A stretch of 42,879 bases of DNA from the NCBI GenBank assembly GCA_023231475.1, contig JALJEE010000285.1, positions 1 to 42,879 on the forward strand, read 5' to 3'. Shown here piece after piece: positions 1 to 14,731 of this stretch. Position 1 is the first letter of the stretch; each line of letters begins with the position of its first letter. The notes beneath the pieces are model-generated. The model was given only the letters and a program-made list of their open reading frames with translations. It did not search any database and was not told where the DNA came from. Both the position numbers and the translations under genes were made by a program. The stretch is from Seison nebaliae. Lineage: Eukaryota > Rotifera > Pararotatoria > Seisonacea > Seisonidae.

Positions 1-3000
1 ACTTTGTGTTAGGAAATGAACTTCCAATAGTTGTAATCGTTGACTATCGTTAAAACGATGTTCGACGATCTTCCAAAACATGATAATCGTCATATGTTTA
101 TCATGATATCCTGTCAAATGGAAAATTATTTATTTTTGTAAATTAATAATGCCAACCTCCTTTATATTCCGTATACTTCTTCCAATCTTCCACATCCACT
201 TCTTGTTTACCGGAAATAATTAGATGAAGATCATCTGGTTCGATATAAGTTCGAATTAATTTCGCATCGATTATCTTCAAACATATTTGAAAAGAGAAAT
301 TAAATTTTAAAATAAACTTCATAAAATCCTTCTTGAATATATTTCAAGTTCCGTTCCGTATTTCGATGTAATCTCCAACTAACTAATTTATTCATATAAC
401 TCTTCTTATTCTTTTCAGTTACAAGAATTTTTGATCCATTCGGTAATAAATTCACTTCTCTTCTCTGAATTGATTTTAAATTTGAAATATTCAGATAAAG
501 AAAATTTTCTTCAAACTTCTCCATCTACCACGTCGTAGACGCTAAACGTCAATTGTAGAGAATCGGATAATGTCTCATATTTGCCGAAATATTTAAAACA
601 AAATTTCTTTTGTATTTTCTCCTTATCTTCCTCACTAATTGGAACTGACAGATCAGTTTCTTGGAGCCATTTCACTGAATTGTAATGAACTTCATCCACA
701 TCCTTCAAATCTTCCAACGACCAATCATTGCTTCTCAATAAAGATTTTAAAAAGAATTTACAAAATACTACCGGGATCTCATATTGATGAGTGATTGTTA
801 ACGCTAGAAACCTCCCACAGAATTTGTACCATGTAGAGATTTTCGTTGAACTTTCTACTTGGGCATTATGTTTCAACGTCAAACTAAAATCCTCTCCCAT
901 TAACTGATAATCGAAAAGACCAAATTTTGGATTAAATATTTCTTTGGCGATTAGAGAAAAGAATTCCTTACCGGGACCACCATAATCCAATCCTATTTCA
1001 TCAGTAAAATCAATATATAATCGTTGTTCAATTAGAGTTTTTCTAGAACATTGCATAATGAATTTGAAAGCTTGCTCTACAACTGTGGCTCTCGACACTT
1101 GAACTATGTTATTTGGATTGAATGAATAATTCTTATCAAGTTCACGTCGGAATGTTGTAATTCGATCCAATGACAATTTGGGGAAGGGAGTCTGTTCTCT
1201 CTTATTGATGATTTTAGTGGCGAAATAATAAACGTGAGCTATTACCATATTGGAGGGATCTTGTGCACTCGTATCAGAATAATCAGAAATGTGTTCACTA
1301 TTGTTGTTTGTTTGTGTGGAGTTGGTAATTTGAAGGTCTGTTAAAAATTTAAAAAGAAAATTAAAAAATCACATGAGAGGAAAGCTAACTCTCTTCATTA
1401 GTTATCGGATTGTTTCCACTCAACGAATATGCCACAATCTCTTCTTCTAATAGACTAATTAAAATATTAAGTTCTACATCATTCACATAACGCTGGAGTG
1501 CAAGTAGTCCGGCCATTCGAATATGTTTTATCTTCTTCCAAATTCTGATAGCTGTCTGCCGTCGTTTAGGAGCAAGAATGGTAGATTTGAATGGTACATT
1601 CTCCGGCAGTGTGTTCTTCAACCACGGATTGCCCATCACATGAGGCACAAGAATTCGCATTTGATGAAGAATGTTCGGCTGACGGAAATATCGAACGATA
1701 TTCTCCTGTCTTCGATTTAATGAAGTTCTACTTCGTTCGCTAACAGAAGTACCGAACGATGATTCCACCACTTGTCTTCGTGATGGTAATTCATTAATTT
1801 CACGTGTTAATCGTGCATGTTCACGTCGAAGATGTGCCAATCGGTCAGCATCTTCCGTCGAAATTGACGATTGTTCATTAATTTCCGTTATATCACATTC
1901 CACTACTGATCGTATTAATCGTAAATCACGTTCATGTCGATCACGAGGATCGGTCATATATCGAACAATTCGATTTGCTCTACTGTTATAATTACTACTA
2001 TCAATATTATTCGATCCAGTTACTAACGGCTGATTTTGAGTTACATCATCATCATTTCTTTCCGCCTCGCTATTTACATTGAGGTTGTTGTTCTTATTTT
2101 CGCAATTCATGATAGTTGTATTTTGAGTAATTAGAATAGTCATGGGATTAGAAGATGAGTCATATGAATATCTTTTTCTAACACGAATATCAGAGTATGA
2201 GAGTTCATGTTTCAATGGATCTTTTTTTTGATGATTCTTTAACAGTTTAGTGAAAATGTCAGTATAAGAGAATTTAAGAGATAAATTTGTCATGGATAAT
2301 GATCGTACCTTTCTACTATCTCTAAACATATGTTTCTCTTCCGAATAATATGATTTTCTCAGAATTTGAAAAGAGAGATTTCTTTTAAATTTCAATCTCT
2401 TCTTCCTTCGCCATCTCTCTGGTAATGAATATTGTTTCTGCAAATGTCTCGAAATCGTCTCATGGAAAGTGTTGTTGCTTGTCACTTTCGACAAATGGAT
2501 CTCTTTCATTAGTACATGTAATTGACTGAAATGTTTTTTCAATTTATTTTCCGTTCTTCGTTCAATTTCCGTCGTCGACGAATGGAGATGACGATGATAG
2601 TATAATTTAACGTCCACAACAACTCGATAAATATTTATAATAGTTTTGTAATTAATTGTTGTCAATTCTCCAATTTTGGTTAATCTCGGATCTAAATAAC
2701 TCGTCGTTCGATTGAGATGATTAATAAAGAAGGAAATTCCATTCTGATCGAATTGCTCCTCCCATCCAAATGGTAATCTTGCTGATTTATTCGCTATTCG
2801 ATTCACAATATCTACCAGATTCATATTATATTGGAAATAGACGAATGTCAATGGATTCGATCGAATTTCTTTTAAAATTTTTTGCACTTTCTCATCCATT
2901 ATCAATCGAATTAAATCATTCGATTTATCCGATTCATGTAAACAAAAATTAAAGAATAATTCACTTGGTAATAATAGAATGGGTAATGATGGAGAGAAAA

Positions 3001-5899
3001 CAGCGGAACGGAAACTAGAAATAAATTCTTCATGACTTGTTGTGGCTAGAAAATAATTCATTTCTAAACAGATTCTCTTCTCATTCTCTTCTACATCATT
3101 TCTGATTTTATATCCGTTTTCTGATTTGATCGATATTGGTGATGGTATTTCATTATCAAAATTATTATTATTATTATTATTCTTGTTCTTATTATTGATA
3201 CCTCTCGATTGTTCTCTCATCAATGACATATAATCGATACATCTTCTCATTTGATTTGCACTTCGATGTCGATGAGAAATTCTTCTTTCATCACATTCAT
3301 TCCCTCCAACTCTTCTTTGTACGACGTCATCTAAATCGATTTCTCGAAAGTCATTTGAAATATGCGTCGGAGATTGGAGAGTTGAACCATCTAATCGTGC
3401 TTTCTCTTTCACCGACCATCGACATAACAATTCCTGTACGGATTGTTCGCTTTTCAATTTATTTATATTCTTCAAATCACAACTCGTTTGTTCACTGTAA
3501 CAATATTTCTGTTCCTTAACTAACGACGAATTGTGTTGTTGTAATGAAGAACGTAACGTGCAAATTCTCTTCGATCTCCTACCAATTTTCTTCTCCATTT
3601 CCACATCCGTCAAATTACTTCGACATATTATTGGGGATGTTACTAATCTTTTTGGACTTAGCGTGACGTCACGTGACGCATGAACACGATGCATTGGAGA
3701 GATGGGAGATGTTATTGGAATTGTCGTAGTTGATGGTGGAACATCTGGCATATTAATTGGACTACAAAAAGCCAAATTAGAGAAAGTTGTCGTTGGAACG
3801 ATGACGTTCACTGGTGAGATTGGATATCGATAAAATTTCTCATTAATTCGATTATTTATCAATTCATTTTCATCAATCCCATTTTTCTTTTCTTTTTTAT
3901 TCAAATTTTTTCTCTCATTTTTCGAATCGTGAAAATTTCCCGAATTTCCAGTCGTTATAACATTGTTCTCTTCTTTCTTGTCCAATTTCTTTTGGAAATT
4001 CTTTGGAAAAAATTTTATTTGGATCTCTAATAAAATCTCTCCAGCTTGTTTATTTTTTGTTTGGATAATTCGATTCCGACTACGATTATATCCGTTCAAT
4101 TGATTCGATTGCGAAATTCTCCTATTTTGATTTGAACCTTTTGAACTGATCGATGATTTTGACGTAGTGGATGATTTGGAATTGGTGGATGATTGTCGAC
4201 TAATATCGTTTTGTTTATTGAGATTGGAAACCTGATTTCTTTCCGTTAAGAATGTATAACGATGAAGATATGGTGATTTTTTCACATAGATATCTTCATA
4301 CCAATTCGGATGAGAACGTTGTTCATTCACATTCCACAAACAGTTGTCTAATTTCATTTCATATAAATTTAAATTTAAAAATAATTTTTCTATTCGTATC
4401 TTTGATTCTGTTTCATTATCTTGGAAATTCTTCAGTTTCCTCAAATATTCCTTCAAAGTTAATGAATATTCTTTCGCTAAAATTTGCAATAATTCTTTCA
4501 ATAGAATCGACGAATATCCAATACATCGGAATCGTCTCTTTCGTCGTTGTTCCTCTTCAATATTAAAATAATTTTCTCCTGTTGTTGTTGTGGTTGTGGT
4601 TGTTGTTATGGCGGTAGATCGTCGAAGTGGTTGATTGATAAATGAGGTTGATAATTGGAAAGGAGAACGATTCACTTCTTCATTCAAATTACAACAATTT
4701 CTTATTTCTATATCGATTTTCGACGATAAGAGATCGATGTTATCATACGAAACCGATTCTTCCGGTTGCCAACATGGAAATTTGGTGTTTTCGATGATCG
4801 ATGTTTCTTTTCTTCTTTCATTGTCAGTCGAATTATTTAATAGGAAATGAACGTATGAATTTGGTTTTTGTGATAAGAATTTTGACAATTTCAAATTAGT
4901 TCCACTCTTCAAATTTCTACAACGAATTTCTTTCATTTGGATATCCGCCATCAATTGACGATCGAATGATGGATCAATAATCGATTGATTTTTATTTAAT
5001 CCATCAATTCGTTCGTTCTTCATCTCCTCCGTATTAATCGATAATTTTTGATTGACATTCATCAAATCGTTCTCGAATGACATTTCTGATGATAAGGAAG
5101 AAGAGGATGAGAAAGTGGAAGTGGATGATGAATATTGGAAAGATTTATTTTTTGAATTAGCTTCATTAATTCGCGAATTGAATTCCATTAATCTAGTTCG
5201 AATTGTATTCGAATCATTTCCATCATTCAACGGATATCTCAATGATCGACGATTAAATTGTTGTCTGGATGAATGTGCATCAGATGAACAACGAAGTGAT
5301 GATCGTAAAGATCGAATACTTGAATTCCTATTAAATTTCTTCATTTCTCTCAATCGACTACGATGTAGTTTCTTCTGGTCTTTTATCAATGTCTCAATAA
5401 CAATCGATCCATTTTCGATGGGTCGTCGATTCTCCATGTAATTTTTATTTGAATATTCACAATTCTTCAAGTGTTCAGGCATCTGCAAATAATTCTCTGA
5501 TGTCTTCTCCTCCATTCTACAATTCGTCAATCGTTTACTGGTTGTTAGGGTAGCAGTGGGATTATTAGATGATTTAAGTGACGGTGTCAATATGGAAATA
5601 TTTTTGGGAACATTCTCATTTTCATCAGAACTCTCAATTGGTCTTATCAAGTTTCTATTATGAATTCGATATGAATCATCGAAAAGGAGAGATTTCTTTA
5701 TTGAATCAGTTTCATTCTCATTCCACTCTGCTTGCATGTTTGTCTGTGATAATCCTTCGTCATTTGGAAATTCTCTTCCAGAATTAAATCGTCGAGGTCG
5801 ATCATCACATTGGGAAGGATAACCTTCATAATCAGATGATACTCTTTTCCAGAAAGGTGGAGGTGGTCTTGGTGGAGGTGATACGCCTGTTGACACCAT
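1..5899 (-). CDS. HECW: HECW-type (NEDL) HECT E3 ubiquitin ligase, C-terminus cut by window edge
   Basis: Transfers ubiquitin from an E2 to substrates chosen through its WW domain, in the cytosol. Exons by frame and homology: 5899-1390, 1337-529, 464-318, 274-157, 110 to beyond base 1. About 1,900 residues are visible; human HECW1/2 have about 1,600. The first exon (4.5 kb) holds a proline-rich N-terminus, long Ser/Asn low-complexity stretches, a C2-like segment near residues 318-400, and one WW domain near 1045-1076 (LPFGWEEQF, then FFINHLNRTTSYLDPRL). The second WW tryptophan is absent, as in WW2 of human HECW2. The HECT domain starts in exon 2 (GLDYGGPGKEFF, GLFDY) and continues with LVTEKNKKSY, GFYE and GGYHDKHM. 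The catalytic cysteine lies beyond the left edge. Only one of the two WW domains of vertebrate HECW is recognisable. The start at 5899 is the first ATG of the open frame; nothing upstream extends it. Confidence 0.9.
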
Positions 5900-8800
5900 T
5901 ATCGTTCACTTATCTTCATTCTCATTATTTACATAATTCCCGATTTGGGGAAACGAAGAAGGTTTCCTCTAATTAATTTTCCCGAATTCACTTCCTTCCT
6001 TCCTTCAAATTCTTCTCGCAATTCGTTATAGATTCGTTCACACTAATCGTTCTCGAATCATATGAGATTAATCTATAAATAATTCTGTCGAATTAACAAA
6101 AAGAGAATCGAATAAATTAATGAAGAATTGAAAGATTATTTCCACAATATGGAATTGCACTCAACAACACTCTCTCCACTTTGAACGATGAAAACGATAT
6201 ACACTTCACTCCCCTCCCTAATATTTCATTCATTCATTCATTCATCTATTTGACATGTGTATATCAGGTGACGTCTTCAATTGCACTACGCCCAAAACGA
6301 ACAGTCATCACAATGATATATCATCATCATCATTTCCATGAGAGAAATATAACAAACCATCAAATGATATTTTTTCGTCCTACTCTTTCGACATTAAAAT
6401 TACTATCGGCAATTTAAAATTAAAATTATCTTCAAATCACATTTCACTCTTTTTCCACCCACAAAAATCACATGATGATTTTACGATAAATGATGAATTG
6501 TTATCGGTTGCTATGTAATTTTATCGAACCATCAATCGTTCATGATGATAAATGAGGTAGAAGTAATCGGATAAGGATTCGTTGGATGAAATGTTGATTT
6601 AAAACTGTTTCATCCAGATAAATGTTATCTTTCTTCAACTTTCTCTTCTTTCGTGTCATACTTTCGTATCATAAGTAAATTGTCGACGTAATGATAATTA
6701 GAGGAGACAAATAAACAAGACGATTAATAACAATTAACATGTGTAATAATATGGGGAGAAGAAAAAAAACTATCTTCCGGTAACTAACACCAACGACTCA
6801 ACTTTTATGGTTTTTCTTATCCAATTTAGGTTCTATTTTGAATGTCGAAGAGAATGAAGAGACTATTAGTAGAGAGACGGAAATCTATTTGATAACTAAT
6901 CGTACGATGACACATACGGAAGAATTACAATATATTTCATCGCCCATCGAATTCGATACATTAGGCGACTTGTTTCATTCTGTCTCATTCTTTCTCGTTC
7001 TGCTTCTAACTATATTAACTATTCATCATATTCATATCACGTGAAATGAAGTGAAACATTCGATTACGATTATACTACATTACATCATCTCATGATAAAA
7101 AGAACGAATGATTTCGTCAGTTTTCTTACTTCTCTTGAATTCTCTCACATCTTCCACTTCTCTCCATCATTCGTTGATGCAAGAGAATTACTTCTTCTTC
7201 AATCTTTAATTATTTGCCTCCACCATCAAACAATAACGAGTATTACCAATATATGAATTGAACTACGATTCGATAGGAAATTCTATTCAAATTAATAATT
7301 CATTCTAACCACACGTCAACACATGGGGGAAGAGGAACACCATCCGATGAATGACCACTGTCCGCATAAATTTTCAGAGACATTTCGTCTTCTATTACTT
7401 ACAATTTGTGAGTCACAAACACTTTTTTTTCTTGTACTACTTAATAATTTCTCAACATGTCTACCAAACACACTCAATTCGAGTTAGAGTTCTTATTAAT
7501 TTTGGAATAGTTTATTAAAAGAATAATTTATTCTTTCGGGCATTCTATGACATTAGGAGAAGTCGACAATTCTAATACAATGGTGCACTAGTCGAGTATT
7601 AGACGACTATCCATTTTCGTGTAAATTCTGTTACATTACTCGCTAGTTCGAATCTTCTCTTTTTCTTTTAACAATACACATTTCTTTTAATTGAAACCAC
7701 TATATTTGTCAGTCGACGGAATATTATATGTCAAATAAGTACATAAAAAGTCTTTAAACATCCGAAAATCTTCATCGAATCGACGAATGATTAATATATT
7801 ATGAGTAACGATAAAGATTCGATGGTAGTTCAATGGAAAATATTGAAATTCAGCAAAGTTTGATTCGATCTCGCAATTATTTATCAATCCGTTCTATGGA
7901 TGTAAAACGAATTCGATAGACAGTACTCCATTTTCCCCCAAAACTTCATCGAATTCTATAAAAACGAAATGATTTGGTATGAAACCATGAACATAATTGA
8001 ACTTCCGTTTTAGTAACTAACGGACTGTGAGAAAATAATCGTTAGCACAATTATAATTTTCACTGTAGAACATTCAAAATTATCATGTCCATAAATTTCG
8101 AATGATTTTTAGGTGAAAACATTTTCATCAATCGAATATGATGGTGGGACTTTGTAACTGATAATCGTTTTCGTTTGGAATGATGTTCATAATTATTTCG
8201 GTGGGAATAACATGGAATTGTCAACAATTAACCATAATTGGAAAGTTATCGTCTATTAAGTCGACAATTGGCAATAATTGAAATATGGGAAGAGAATGAA
8301 CTTGAGGTTATCATCCGAAATACCAATTTCGTAATTTATCAATACATCATTTCAATGACATCGAACGAGGAAGGAGGAGTTGGAAGAAAATAGACCAAAA
8401 ATATTTATATTGAATTTCCATTAAGAAGAAGTAAATTCCATTTGAAAGAAGGAGAAAAATAAAACTCCGAAAAAATATATTTGAGACATCATCGTTCTTC
8501 AGTTGAGGTTTTGATGAATAGTTTCTTTCGTTATTAACGATGTTTCATTTTTGAAGGAAAAAATGGAAAGACTTCAAATGATGAAGGACGAAATATAATG
8601 AAAGAGGTGGGATTCTATTTTTTTGATAAATGATTATCTTCATTGATTGAATAACCATTAGAACTTCCATTACATGAAGAACGTTGCGAGGGAAGAAGAG
8701 AGGTAAACAAAATGGTTAAAAGGGAGAAATGATAACAATCGAAATACTTATTTCTCATTTATGTTTGGGGAATTGCTAACTGGTGTTTTATTCTCTCTCT

Positions 8801-10056
8801 TTTTGTCATTGAACATGCAACTTAAAGTTAAAGGTAAAATATTATAAATTTCATAAAATTTAAATTTCCATTCTTATATAATATTTATGTGACAAAATAA
8901 AATGGAAGAACATCTACTCTATGAGAATAATAGTATTGGAAATAAAAAGAAGAATCCTCCGAATGAAGGGGAGTCGAATATGCATCGAACTCAATTTCTA
9001 ATGGGACTGGAATAATAAATGATTTCCTTCCAATAGTAAAGAGAAATATGGAGAGAATGATAATGCAGCATATGCCGGCGAATTCATTCATCGATAAGCT
9101 AACCATATTATATTCCTGTACAATGGTGAGTAGTTTTGCAGAAATTGGAAAGAGAAATGGTATTTGGTGCATTCGATCTTATGAGAAGAAAGTGGCCATA
9201 TGTAAATCCATTTTGAACAGACAAAGTTTCCTCTATTACACTCCATCGGATAAGATGTGTTCGATTAATAATATTATTCCCTTCATCCAACAAATGATAT
9301 GTAGAGGATGTGTGGAGAATGAATCATTCGTGAGAATATGATGGATATTGATTACTGCTTCTTATCACTCCCAAGTGTTAATTGACATATCAGAATATTG
9401 ATCTTATAATACCATCGAAACCTAGAAATATTCGGTCAATGAATTGTGCTAACCATATGTTCGTGTGTTATCACATGATCAAACCATCGATCTATGCATT
9501 ACTTGTCTTTCATAAAGAAAATATGGAAAATTATGGTAAAACTATGAAAACTTGATAAATTAACGAAAATTAATAAAAGTTTATTCTTCATATAATCTTT
9601 ATATTCTTTATAAATAACAAGAATTATTTAAATTATTCTAATATGTAATTCATTCTATCCATTAACTGATTCTTCGATGACCGTTGGTCATGAAAAAATA
9701 TTAATCGATATTTTAAAAAAAATCCATATACTGTCCAACGGAAGGAAACAAAAAATGGTTCTTCTTAAAAACAGAAAAGATTAACTGGAAATGTCCAAAT
9801 AATAAAAAACAAAGAAACAACGGAAGTTTTGACAGTTTTCTATTTACTCAACATATAGGGATATATAGGTGTAAAAACCGGCTGTTATCATCCTTCAAGA
9901 CACTTGTAGACGTAAAATTTTAAAAATACTAATAAAATATATTTCTACAAATATTTCTTTTATAATTGAAACAATTTATAATAGAATGAACTACGTCTCT
10001 GACTCTGAGTATGCCAGATTGTAGATGAGTTGCCAGTCGACTTTTTTCGATTCTAG
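5900..10056. other. Intergenic, no supported gene
   Basis: About 4.1 kb upstream of the HECW start. Only short open frames occur (at most 97 codons), several of them overlapping on both strands. A small ATTC microsatellite lies at 6226-6245. The stretch 8885-9341 has longer open frames on both strands, and one minus frame contains a hydrophobic segment (FAGICCIIILSIFLF), but no family can be assigned. The HECW promoter is presumably in the first few hundred bases; no clear element was recognised. Confidence 0.5.
6226..6245. repeat. ATTC microsatellite
   Basis: Four to five tandem copies of ATTC, seen directly. It lies upstream of the HECW gene. Confidence 0.85.
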
Positions 10057-10345
10057 GATGATTTCCCCATTGGAATATTCCCCACAAAAATTTAAAAAAA
10101 TTTTTATTGTCCTTTTTTTCAATGAATTTTTTTCTTAACCACAAAAAATTTAATATTTTTAGAAAGAGCAATTCATGCTCTTTTTTTGAAAATTTTATAT
10201 TTAATACCAATCCATTTTCTTCGAGCATGAATTGCTCTTTCTAAAAATATTAAATTTTTTGTGGTTAAGAAAAAAATTCATTGAAAAAAGGACAATAAAA
10301 ATTTTTAAAAATTTTTGTGGGGAATATTCCAATGGGGAAATCATC
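10057..10345. repeat. Long near-perfect inverted repeat (hairpin-forming)
   Basis: Left arm 10057-10180 and right arm 10223-10345 are reverse complements of each other over about 124 bp, separated by 42 nt. I see only about one substitution and one one-base indel in an A/T run. The outer ends read GATGATTTCCCCATTGG and its complement; the inner ends read GAGCATGAATTGCTC. No transposase and no clear target-site duplication is visible. It could be a foldback element or MITE, or a locus making a long hairpin RNA. Confidence 0.9.
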
Positions 10346-12961
10346 GTATTACTTATTAATCCAACAATTTATAACACAAATCTTATATTTATGCTAAATA
10401 ATCTAAACAACGAATTGATAGACTATCAATTTCTGTCAACTCAATTCGAATACAACTATCAATGATAGTACGAACTTGTATACCTAAAATATTTTAAGGA
10501 TTACACCAAAGATCGTATTAAAATCTCCATTTTAAAGATACTATTAGAAACTAAGGTTGCGCAAGTGATTCGTGATTCAAGTATAATAAGACTCAGATTC
10601 TCCTATACATTTTGAGAAAAAAAATCCAGACTTCATATGATTCCTATCCATATGGAGTATCATTCGAAGATAGTAAAATGAACGAGTCTGATTAAGAGTT
10701 AGAATCGATTCCACACATCATTTGGAGTCGATTCGTCCCAAATTCAACTGGAAATATTTCATTCACAACGAGTTAAAATTTTATTTAATAAATGTACAAT
10801 TTTTAAGATGTAACAAATGCGAACTTATATATAACTAAAGAATATCGACGCTATTCCAGTCTACATTTTATGATCCAGTCTAACATAATCCTGTCTAATA
10901 AATATCTTTTCAATAAAAAGTAATTGCAAATTGTTTCTAAATTTTCCGAAAGTACTTTCCACCCGAGAGAATGCGAAGTTATCGAAAAAATTTGTTTGAA
11001 CGTAGGTATATTGTAAACTAAATATGTCTTTTTTTGAGACTTGATTACATTTGAACCTCGCTGATTGTGAGTTTCATCGCAACATACATTTTTGCAACAA
11101 TATCTCACGTAACATTTTTTTATTAACTTGTTCACATTTCCTGAAACCTCCAATGATATTTACCTTACCTCATGTTTATGAAGGCAATTGATATACAATT
11201 AATTTGTTTAACCACCATCAACAATTGTTATACGATATTTCAGATGTTTCAAACCAATTCGAACTTTTCCTCAAACTTTCAATAAATAAGAAAATTTCAA
11301 CTAGGTAAACTGGAAAAGTAAGAAATTATTTAGGAAGGAAAGAACATAAAAGAATATAAGTGAATTACTTAAAGTGAAATCCTAATAAGATTCTGAAGTT
11401 AAGAAATAGAAGAGAAAGGAGGAAAATAAGAGTTGAGTTAATTTGAAGATTATGAAAAAGAAAAATAAATAATTCAAGGATTCCTTATAATACAGTCGTT
11501 AATGTAATATCGATACTTGAATGGGAAACATGAGATAAAAGTGTCGATTTGTGGCATAGAGGGAAGAATGTGACTAATTTCATGAAGGAGCATTCATTTG
11601 ATAGAAGTGAAAATAGTGGAAGGACCGAACTAAACTAACAAAAATAAAATTTCCAGAAAACTTTCATAAGATACTCCTGTTGTTATTCTTATTTGTTGTC
11701 GTATGACATATTATGTAACTTGAATAAAACTTAATATGAAATTTAAGTAATTATTTTTCCTTAGAAGATTTCCATTCGATTTCGATTTGATGGAAATATG
11801 GTAGACGAACGACATTCATGAGAATTTCTCACTTCCCATCTACAGTTGTTGTAATTAGAAGAAATATTAATTAAACAATTTCAAATCGGTTGATTAGTTT
11901 TGGGAACGATATCATATGTTTGGTGAGAAGAATAAGATGAATTTCTCAAACGGAAATTATACTATGAAGGTCGGAGCATGTATAAAGCGACTCGGTGAAT
12001 TCTTTCTTCACAAGAAGATAATTCTTTCGTTTATTGACTTTTCTTCTATTCTTACATCACTTCGACTACTACGTAATGTAGAACAAATGTAAACACGTCA
12101 AAGAGGATGTAGATAAGGCGAACCTCCTCTTCCTCCACTACAAGTAGTTCCTTCAGTTGGATGATTACTTCATCATATCATTCACATCAGTCAGTTACTA
12201 ATTTCTATTTATTAACATTTTCTTTTTTGACATGATCATGTGATTAACGTCAATTTGTGCATTTTGAGATAAACAAATAAACATTAAAATCTTTCCATTA
12301 ACATTAACAGAAGAAATCAGATAAATTGATCAATCGTCTCGTCTCCTTTTCATCGGCAATTGGACTCTTCCTTATACCTTTCGTCTCAATTCTTCAATTT
12401 CCCTATAAGATCCATTTAATCTCCACTTTCTATTGACCTTTCATTGCATACGTATGAAGAGGATTTATTATGAGTAAAACATTGTATCGAATTAAGAACG
12501 AGTTAGATATTATCAAGAGACGGAAAAGAAACGGAAAGAAATAGGAATTTATTGTGGAATAATCGAACGATATTTATATTGTATCAATCTTTCCTAATAT
12601 CATTCCTACTCACGGAACATTGCGTAAAGATCTGACAATTATTATTCCGTTTCAAGGTCCTCCTGTCCAACAAAATGCAATTGCTCCTACAATTTTTTTA
12701 TATGCAAATTCATCTTTTTCACCTTTCATAAATTAATGCATTCCCCATCATTTTATCTCAACTAACAATTACTAAATTTACGTTTGAACATCACAAAACT
12801 CATAAAGAACTAATACTAATATTCAAATGACTACTAATAACAAGAAACGATGATAAATGATTATTCGACAATTAGAAGTAACCAAATTCCACAGATAACA
12901 TAAAAATATTTAATAGTTTTTTCTTTGCAGAAAAATTGCATTAATTTATATACAAACAAAA
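10346..12961. other. Intergenic, no supported gene
   Basis: A 2.6 kb A/T-rich stretch between the inverted repeat and the 3' end of the ASNSD1-like gene. The longest open frame (minus strand, 10851-11153, 100 codons, cysteine-containing) matches nothing I recognise and has no supporting exon structure. I see no RNA gene or clear mobile element. Confidence 0.5.
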
Positions 12962-14731
12962 TTAAAAATATTTTTCTTTCCATTTATTGTTCTTATTAGT
13001 GACATGAGCAATACGTGTACCGAATTGCATAGCATGCTTAATGCGACCAGATACATCTCGATTGAATCGTAAATGTTTCCTGCACATTTCTCTCACCAAC
13101 CATTTTTCTCCTTGTCCTCGACCTAATTCGAATTTCGACTAAAAATAATTTCAAACATTTTATGCGCACCTAAAAATTGTTGAAGTCTAACTTTGTAAGA
13201 TAATGGAAGACGTATTAAAAATTCAGTGATCCGATTATCCAAAAATGGATAAATTACGATTAATTCATCATTCATCAATCGATCATCTCGTCCACCGTTT
13301 CTGCTCCATAATCGTTTGATATCGTAATCCATTTCCATACAAACATTTCTTATTCCTTCCATATCTGTTGTTCTTTTATCCCATCGAGTTCGATGACGTC
13401 CATAGCCTCCTAAAAATTCATCTGCTCCCAATCCTGACAAACAAATCTGAAAAAAAGTGAAATTTTCTATAAATGTTTTTTCCAACAATTTTTTTCTTCT
13501 TTTTTTCAATTTCTTTCGATTTGTTTAGGTTGATGAGACATTGTGTTAAAGTACATTCTTCATACCAATTTGAATTATAATTCACGGCCAATTGACCCAG
13601 AAGATAAAGAATAATCCCAATTGACATATCCATATAATTTCGGATGGAAACTGATATGGAAATTTAATTGAAGGAAATGAGGAAAATATGAAACTTGGAG
13701 ATATTTTTTCTTTGACCACATCGATTAATGTTTGATCGACATCATCCACATTTCCTTCAATAAAATGAGGAATAATTCGACCTGAATTTTTTTCGTGAAT
13801 ATCTTTCAACATTTCGATCGATTTTTTACTCGATTGATAATCTGGTGCTTCGTTGGAATGACGAAAATATAAATTTAACAAAATGATCCGTTTCGATTCA
13901 TCCATTCTCTGTAAGAGCATGGCTAAGATGGATGATGAATCGATTCCACCAGAAAAAAATAGGAAAATTTCCTTCTCAATTGATCGACAAATATCATCAA
14001 TTACCAATTCTATGAGTATATAAGAAATTAATAAATAATAAAAAAAAATAAAATTTTTTCTTTAACTGAATAAATGAAAAAATATTTCAATGACCATAAT
14101 TTCAGATGAAATAAAATTAGAGCGAATATTAAATTGTGAAATCCATTTATCGATATCTAATTTGTTCGTTTGATTATTAATCGATAATCGATTATCTTCC
14201 AATCCGAATTGTTTCATATGAAATTCTTGTACAGAAGTTGAAACGATATTCATTTCTTGATCAAAAATTTCAGAATTGAAATTGAAATTTTTTAAATTTA
14301 ATCGAAAAATTCGACCAGATGCAGGAATTTCAACAGTTCTTCCAACATCGTCATTTTCACTGGAAATATCTCGTTTCGATAACTTTATTTGATGATTAGA
14401 TATTCTCTTTAAAATTAGAGATTTCCTTCCAAAATAATCTCGTCCGAACCATAAATGATGTTCTTCCTAAAAATTCAGGAAACTAAAACGGAATCAAATA
14501 AAAATTATCAACTTTATCGATTAGAATGAAAGAGAATGATTCGTTTAAAGATTCAAAAATGGAAACTGGTCGAAATTCATTGAGAAGATTTTGGAAAATG
14601 GAATTTTTCTTTTCATCATTTGTCGATATATCGAGAAATAATTTGAATCGTTCACAATGGAATTGTGAGAAGAAAATCGACGAATTTCCAGAAGATATTT
14701 CACCATTCGATTTAATATCAATCTCCATCAT
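12962..14731 (-). CDS. ASNSD1: Asparagine synthetase domain-containing protein 1-like, short at N-terminus
   Basis: Six exons close in frame: 14731-14513, 14466-14067, 14009-13695, 13650-13487, 13446-13192, 13138-12962, giving 509 residues (human ASNSD1 has 643). Diagnostic segments in order are WFGRDYFGRKSL and EIPASGRIF (end of the glutaminase-like half), the PP-loop LFFSGGIDSSSI, CLSGLGADEFLGGYGRHR, GRDDR, YPFLDNR, GRGQGEKW and AMQFGTRIAHV near the C-terminus. The PP-loop ATP-binding motif is intact. The N-terminal Cys-Gly-Ile start of the Ntn-type glutaminase fold and roughly the first 80 residues of the family are not found. The frame stays open upstream to a possible splice acceptor near 14748, but only about 200 bp separate it from SUCLA2 and no matching exon is seen there. 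The biochemical role of ASNSD1 is poorly known; asparagine synthesis should not be assumed. Confidence 0.85.

Noticed and set aside
8885-9341. Possible ionotropic-receptor or other membrane-protein fragment
   Set aside because: One hydrophobic stretch and open frames on both strands, but no conserved family motif and no exon structure could be built.
9929-10465. Two small proteins sharing LFLKILNFLWLRKKFIEK on opposite strands
   Set aside because: They are simply the two arms of the inverted repeat read in the same sense; there is no independent coding evidence.
10851-11153. 100-codon Cys-containing open frame, possible transposase piece
   Set aside because: No recognisable catalytic motif, no terminal repeats, and no neighbours in frame.
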